Shown: piece after piece, positions 30,592 through 32,789 of the stretch | Numbering within the stretch: position 1 is the first letter of the stretch | Layout: each line of letters opens with the position of its first letter | Assembly (NCBI RefSeq): GCF_003335585.1 | Contig: NZ_QBFD01000046.1 | Coordinates: 829,500 to 862,288, forward strand | DNA from: Sulfitobacter sp. DFL-14 | GTDB taxonomy: Bacteria; Pseudomonadota; Alphaproteobacteria; Rhodobacterales; Rhodobacteraceae | DNA: 32,789 nt | Reading direction: 5' to 3' | Translations under genes and position numbers: made by a program | The notes under the pieces: generated by a model | Database searches by the model: none | What the model was told of the DNA's origin: nothing | Seen by the model: the letters and a program-made list of their open reading frames with translations, nothing else

Positions 30592-31713
30592 TCAGTAGGT
30601 GCCGTCCTCCAGCACGCCATCCGCGCTCATCTGGGCATAAAGCAACCCTTCGCGCAGGCCCCTGTCGGCGACCGACATCCGGTCGGTGGGCCAGCACCGC
30701 ATCAGCGCCTGCAGGATCGCGGCACCCGACATGATCAGGGCGGACCGGTCCTGCCCGATGCGCGGATCGGCGCGCCTTCCGCCCGGCCCCATCGCAAGGT
30801 AGGAATGGATCACCCGGTCGATCTGATCCGAGGTCATGCGCAGCCCGTCCACCTTTGTCCGGTCATAACGCTTCAATCCCAGATGGCTGGCCGCAACCGT
30901 CGTGACGGTGCCCGAGGTGCCGACAATCTGGAAATTCTCCTGCGGCTGGGCGGATTGATACGGGGTGAAATCGGTCAGGTTCTCCTCGAAGAACCAGCTC
31001 ATCAGGGCGAAACGCGCGGCATCGTCCTCCACATCGGAGAACTGGTCGCGCAGGGTGGCCACGCCCAGCGGCACGCTGATCCAGTCCACCACCCGCGCGG
31101 CGGGGATATCGGATACAGCCTGCTGGAACCCGGTGTGCAGCCGCATGATGGATTGCGCGCGGTCCTTGCGCGGCACCTTGGAGATGTCGATCCAGACCAG
31201 TTCCGTCGAGCCGCCGCCGATGTCGACCACCAGCAGGTTCTCCGTCTTGCGGTTGACCAGCGGGGCGCAGGAAATGACCGCCAGCCGTGCTTCTTCCTCG
31301 GGTTTGATGATGTCCAGCCGCAGACCGGTCTCGCGCTGGATGCGCTTCATGAAATCGGCACCGTTCAGCGCACGGCGGCAGGCCTCGGTCGCGACCAGAC
31401 GCATGCGCCTGACCTTGTTGCGGCGCAGTTTCTGCTGACAGATGCGAAGCGCCTGTATGGTGCGCGACATGGACCCGCGCGACAAGCGCCCGGTTTTCTC
31501 CAGACCCGCGCCAAGCTGGACGGATTTGGAAAAGCTGTCGACCACATGAAAACCGCTGCCCTTGGGCTGGGCGATCAGCATGCGGCAGCTATTTGTACCC
31601 AGATCGAGCGCAGCATAAAGCTCGGTCGAACCGGGCGTAACTGGCGCGGGGCTCAGAGCCGGTTGGTATCCTTTGTCGAGCGCGCCCGCACCTTTGGGAC
31701 GCTGTGGCGCCAT
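30592..31713 (-). CDS. ppx: Exopolyphosphatase/guanosine pentaphosphatase (Ppx/GppA)
   Basis: The 373-residue product belongs to the ASKHA-fold Ppx/GppA family, which removes phosphate from polyphosphate or converts pppGpp to ppGpp. Key segments are the phosphate-1 loop YAALDLGTNSCRMLIA, the LVATEACRRALNG region, the catalytic-region Glu in KPEEEARLA, LVVDIGGGSTELVWI and GTSGTVTTVAASHLGL. It is shorter than E. coli Ppx (513) because the C-terminal HD-type and helical domains are absent, as in other alphaproteobacterial copies. Which of the two substrates it uses cannot be told. An N-terminal 30-residue Pro-rich stretch precedes the fold. It lies upstream of rlmE on the same strand, but the HxlR and DUF1428 genes stand between. 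Confidence 0.88.
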   Translation of the reverse strand: MAPQRPKGAGALDKGYQPALSPAPVTPGSTELYAALDLGTNSCRMLIAQPKGSGFHVVDSFSKSVQLGAGLEKTGRLSRGSMSRTIQALRICQQKLRRNKVRRMRLVATEACRRALNGADFMKRIQRETGLRLDIIKPEEEARLAVISCAPLVNRKTENLLVVDIGGGSTELVWIDISKVPRKDRAQSIMRLHTGFQQAVSDIPAARVVDWISVPLGVATLRDQFSDVEDDAARFALMSWFFEENLTDFTPYQSAQPQENFQIVGTSGTVTTVAASHLGLKRYDRTKVDGLRMTSDQIDRVIHSYLAMGPGGRRADPRIGQDRSALIMSGAAILQALMRCWPTDRMSVADRGLREGLLYAQMSADGVLEDGTY

Positions 31714-31806
31714 GGTGTTCGCGCCTTGTATAACGAGTTGATGACAGGCTAGTCCCTGCGCCGCTCCGGCGCAAGGGCTAGCAACTGTCTCGGAATGCCG
31801 CGGCTG

Positions 31807-32571
31807 TCAGGCGCGGCCCGTCTCGGCCCTGTACCGCGCGATCCATGCGGCGCTGGTGGCATCTGCGAGCTTGCGGGTGCCGGGGGCGATATCCGCGGCG
31901 ATACCGGGGGCAAGACCGATGAACGCCAGCGCCTGCGCAAGCGTCTTTTGCGGGGCCTCCGACAGGCTTTCATAGCTCAGCCGCAGCGGCGCAATGCCAT
32001 TGGCGTCAAACCAGACGGGCCAGGCCGCATCCAGCGCCTGCAATTCGGTGATGCGCCGGGTGAGCGCTGCTGCATCATAGCCCGGTGGCCCGGCAGGCGG
32101 CAGTTCCTCAAGCGCGCTGCCATCCGGGCGGCTGTGCCAGAGCCCGCTCTGTTCGGCCCTGAGATAGGACACCGCCTCTGCCAGCTTGTCCGCGCGGCTG
32201 AGATAGATGAAGCGGACCACCCCGAACGCGGCGGCAAAGCGAGCGGCGTCATCGGGCAGGCCGGGGTGCCTGCGGCCCAGCCAGGCGCAGGCCGACCCCA
32301 GATCGGGCCCCATCAGCCGCAGGCCGAACAGCGCGCCTCCGCCCTGCCCTTCGCGGCGCATGGCAGCGAAATATTTTTTGGTAAAATGCGCATCATCCGG
32401 GTCAACGGTTGCGGTGATGCCCCAATCGGCACACCAGTCGGCCAGATGTTGCGCGCCAAGGAACGAATCCGGCCGCCCCGCGACACCGGTTTGCGCCAGC
32501 ATGTTGCACAGAAGCGTGGTGCCGCTGCGCGGGTTGCTGCACAGGACATAGGCATCGGGTTTATCGTTCAT
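31807..32571 (-). CDS. Stf0-type sulfotransferase
   Basis: The 254-residue product matches the Stf0 sulfotransferase family, first known from mycobacterial trehalose sulfation. The 5'-phosphosulfate loop is YVLCSNPRSGTTLLCNMLAQTG near the start, and the 3'-phosphate-binding segment is VRFIYLSRADKLAEAVSYLRAEQSGLWH. It would transfer sulfate from PAPS to a hydroxyl of a sugar, lipid or polysaccharide. The acceptor is unknown; roseobacter polysaccharides are one option. No signal peptide is seen. The ribosome site is weak (ACCGGG). It is a lone gene with 93 bases between it and ppx. Confidence 0.85.
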   Translation of the reverse strand: MNDKPDAYVLCSNPRSGTTLLCNMLAQTGVAGRPDSFLGAQHLADWCADWGITATVDPDDAHFTKKYFAAMRREGQGGGALFGLRLMGPDLGSACAWLGRRHPGLPDDAARFAAAFGVVRFIYLSRADKLAEAVSYLRAEQSGLWHSRPDGSALEELPPAGPPGYDAAALTRRITELQALDAAWPVWFDANGIAPLRLSYESLSEAPQKTLAQALAFIGLAPGIAADIAPGTRKLADATSAAWIARYRAETGRA

Positions 32572-32686
32572 CCCGGTATTTTAGCGCTGGTGATCACGCA
32601 AACCAACAGCCATGATCCGGGACTTTCAACATAGCCAGTCAGCCTAGATCGACATGCCCGGTCGGCATAGTCATTTTGAACGCGGA

Positions 32687-32789
32687 CCTTCATCGACAAG
32701 CGGACGAATGGCTGCTGCGCAGACATTGCTGCCGTTCGCTGCGAAACGTCGAGCCGCGCATTGACGGGCCGTGGTGCGGCGACCCGACC
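32687..32789 (-). repeat. Long repeat, inverted copy of 923-1025
   Basis: The reverse complement aligns without gaps to 923-1025 with 12 differences. The element touches the right edge of the window, so it probably continues. The 115 bases between the sulfotransferase gene and this repeat hold nothing I recognise. Confidence 0.8.

Noticed and set aside
30319..31752. 477-codon plus-strand open frame across ppx
   Set aside because: The opposite strand encodes a full Ppx/GppA protein with all motifs; this frame is a shadow.
1..32789. CRISPR arrays, transposases, toxin-antitoxin or secondary-metabolite clusters
   Set aside because: I saw no regularly spaced short repeats, transposase or recombinase motifs, paired small toxin genes or multi-domain synthases.

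Overview
The window looks like a chromosomal segment of a Rhodobacterales (Roseobacter-group) alphaproteobacterium. Pointers are the high GC content, ChpT of the CckA-ChpT-CtrA phosphorelay, long alphaproteobacterial forms of PstC and PstA, a bL21 with a long C-terminal extension, an olsB-olsA ornithine-lipid pair, and the gene order rplU-rpmA...obgE-proB-proA. This assignment rests on protein-family recognition, not on a database search.

Layout. 1-1223: a DUF4279 gene with clearly lower GC, set between two direct copies of a dispersed repeat, followed by repeat-rich DNA without genes. 1224-5297: a PAS_5 protein (minus strand), then yicC-gmk-gamma carbonic anhydrase-phoR tightly packed on the plus strand. 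5335-11597: a Pho box followed by pstS-pstC-pstA-pstB-phoU-phoB, a complete phosphate uptake and control operon that works with phoR directly upstream. 11751-13007: a candidate operator and an overlapping aroQ-luxR pair. 13008-15413: a gene-free structured stretch, then rpsB-tsf on the minus strand with a visible promoter and terminator. 15494-18639: a secreted PA14-like protein, olsB-olsA (minus), and a head-to-head DUF3553/chpT pair. 18763-25215: rplU-rpmA with promoter and terminator, then acetyltransferase-LysE exporter-acetyltransferase-obgE-proB-proA, all on the minus strand. 25236-27127: two overlapping DUF2059 genes and tRNA-Ser(CGA). 27128-32789: a gene-poor stretch with hairpins, a secreted sensor-like protein, rlmE, a divergent HxlR-regulator/DUF1428 pair, ppx and a Stf0-type sulfotransferase, ending in a repeat that is an inverted copy of the one near the left end.

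How the genes fit together. The best-defined system is phosphate homeostasis. PstSCAB imports phosphate, PhoU relays transporter state to the kinase PhoR, PhoR phosphorylates PhoB, and PhoB would bind the Pho box upstream of pstS. An exopolyphosphatase (ppx) lies elsewhere in the window. The rest is mainly housekeeping: translation (S2, EF-Ts, L21, L27, tRNA-Ser, RlmE), proline synthesis, nucleotide synthesis, membrane lipid synthesis and cell-cycle phosphorelay.

I did not find a clear undescribed defence, mobile or biosynthetic system. The more unusual signals are the dispersed repeats (including an 88 percent identical inverted pair at the two ends), the DUF4279 islet between repeats, a solo LuxR regulator translationally coupled to aroQ, the extended L21, and several structured intergenic regions.
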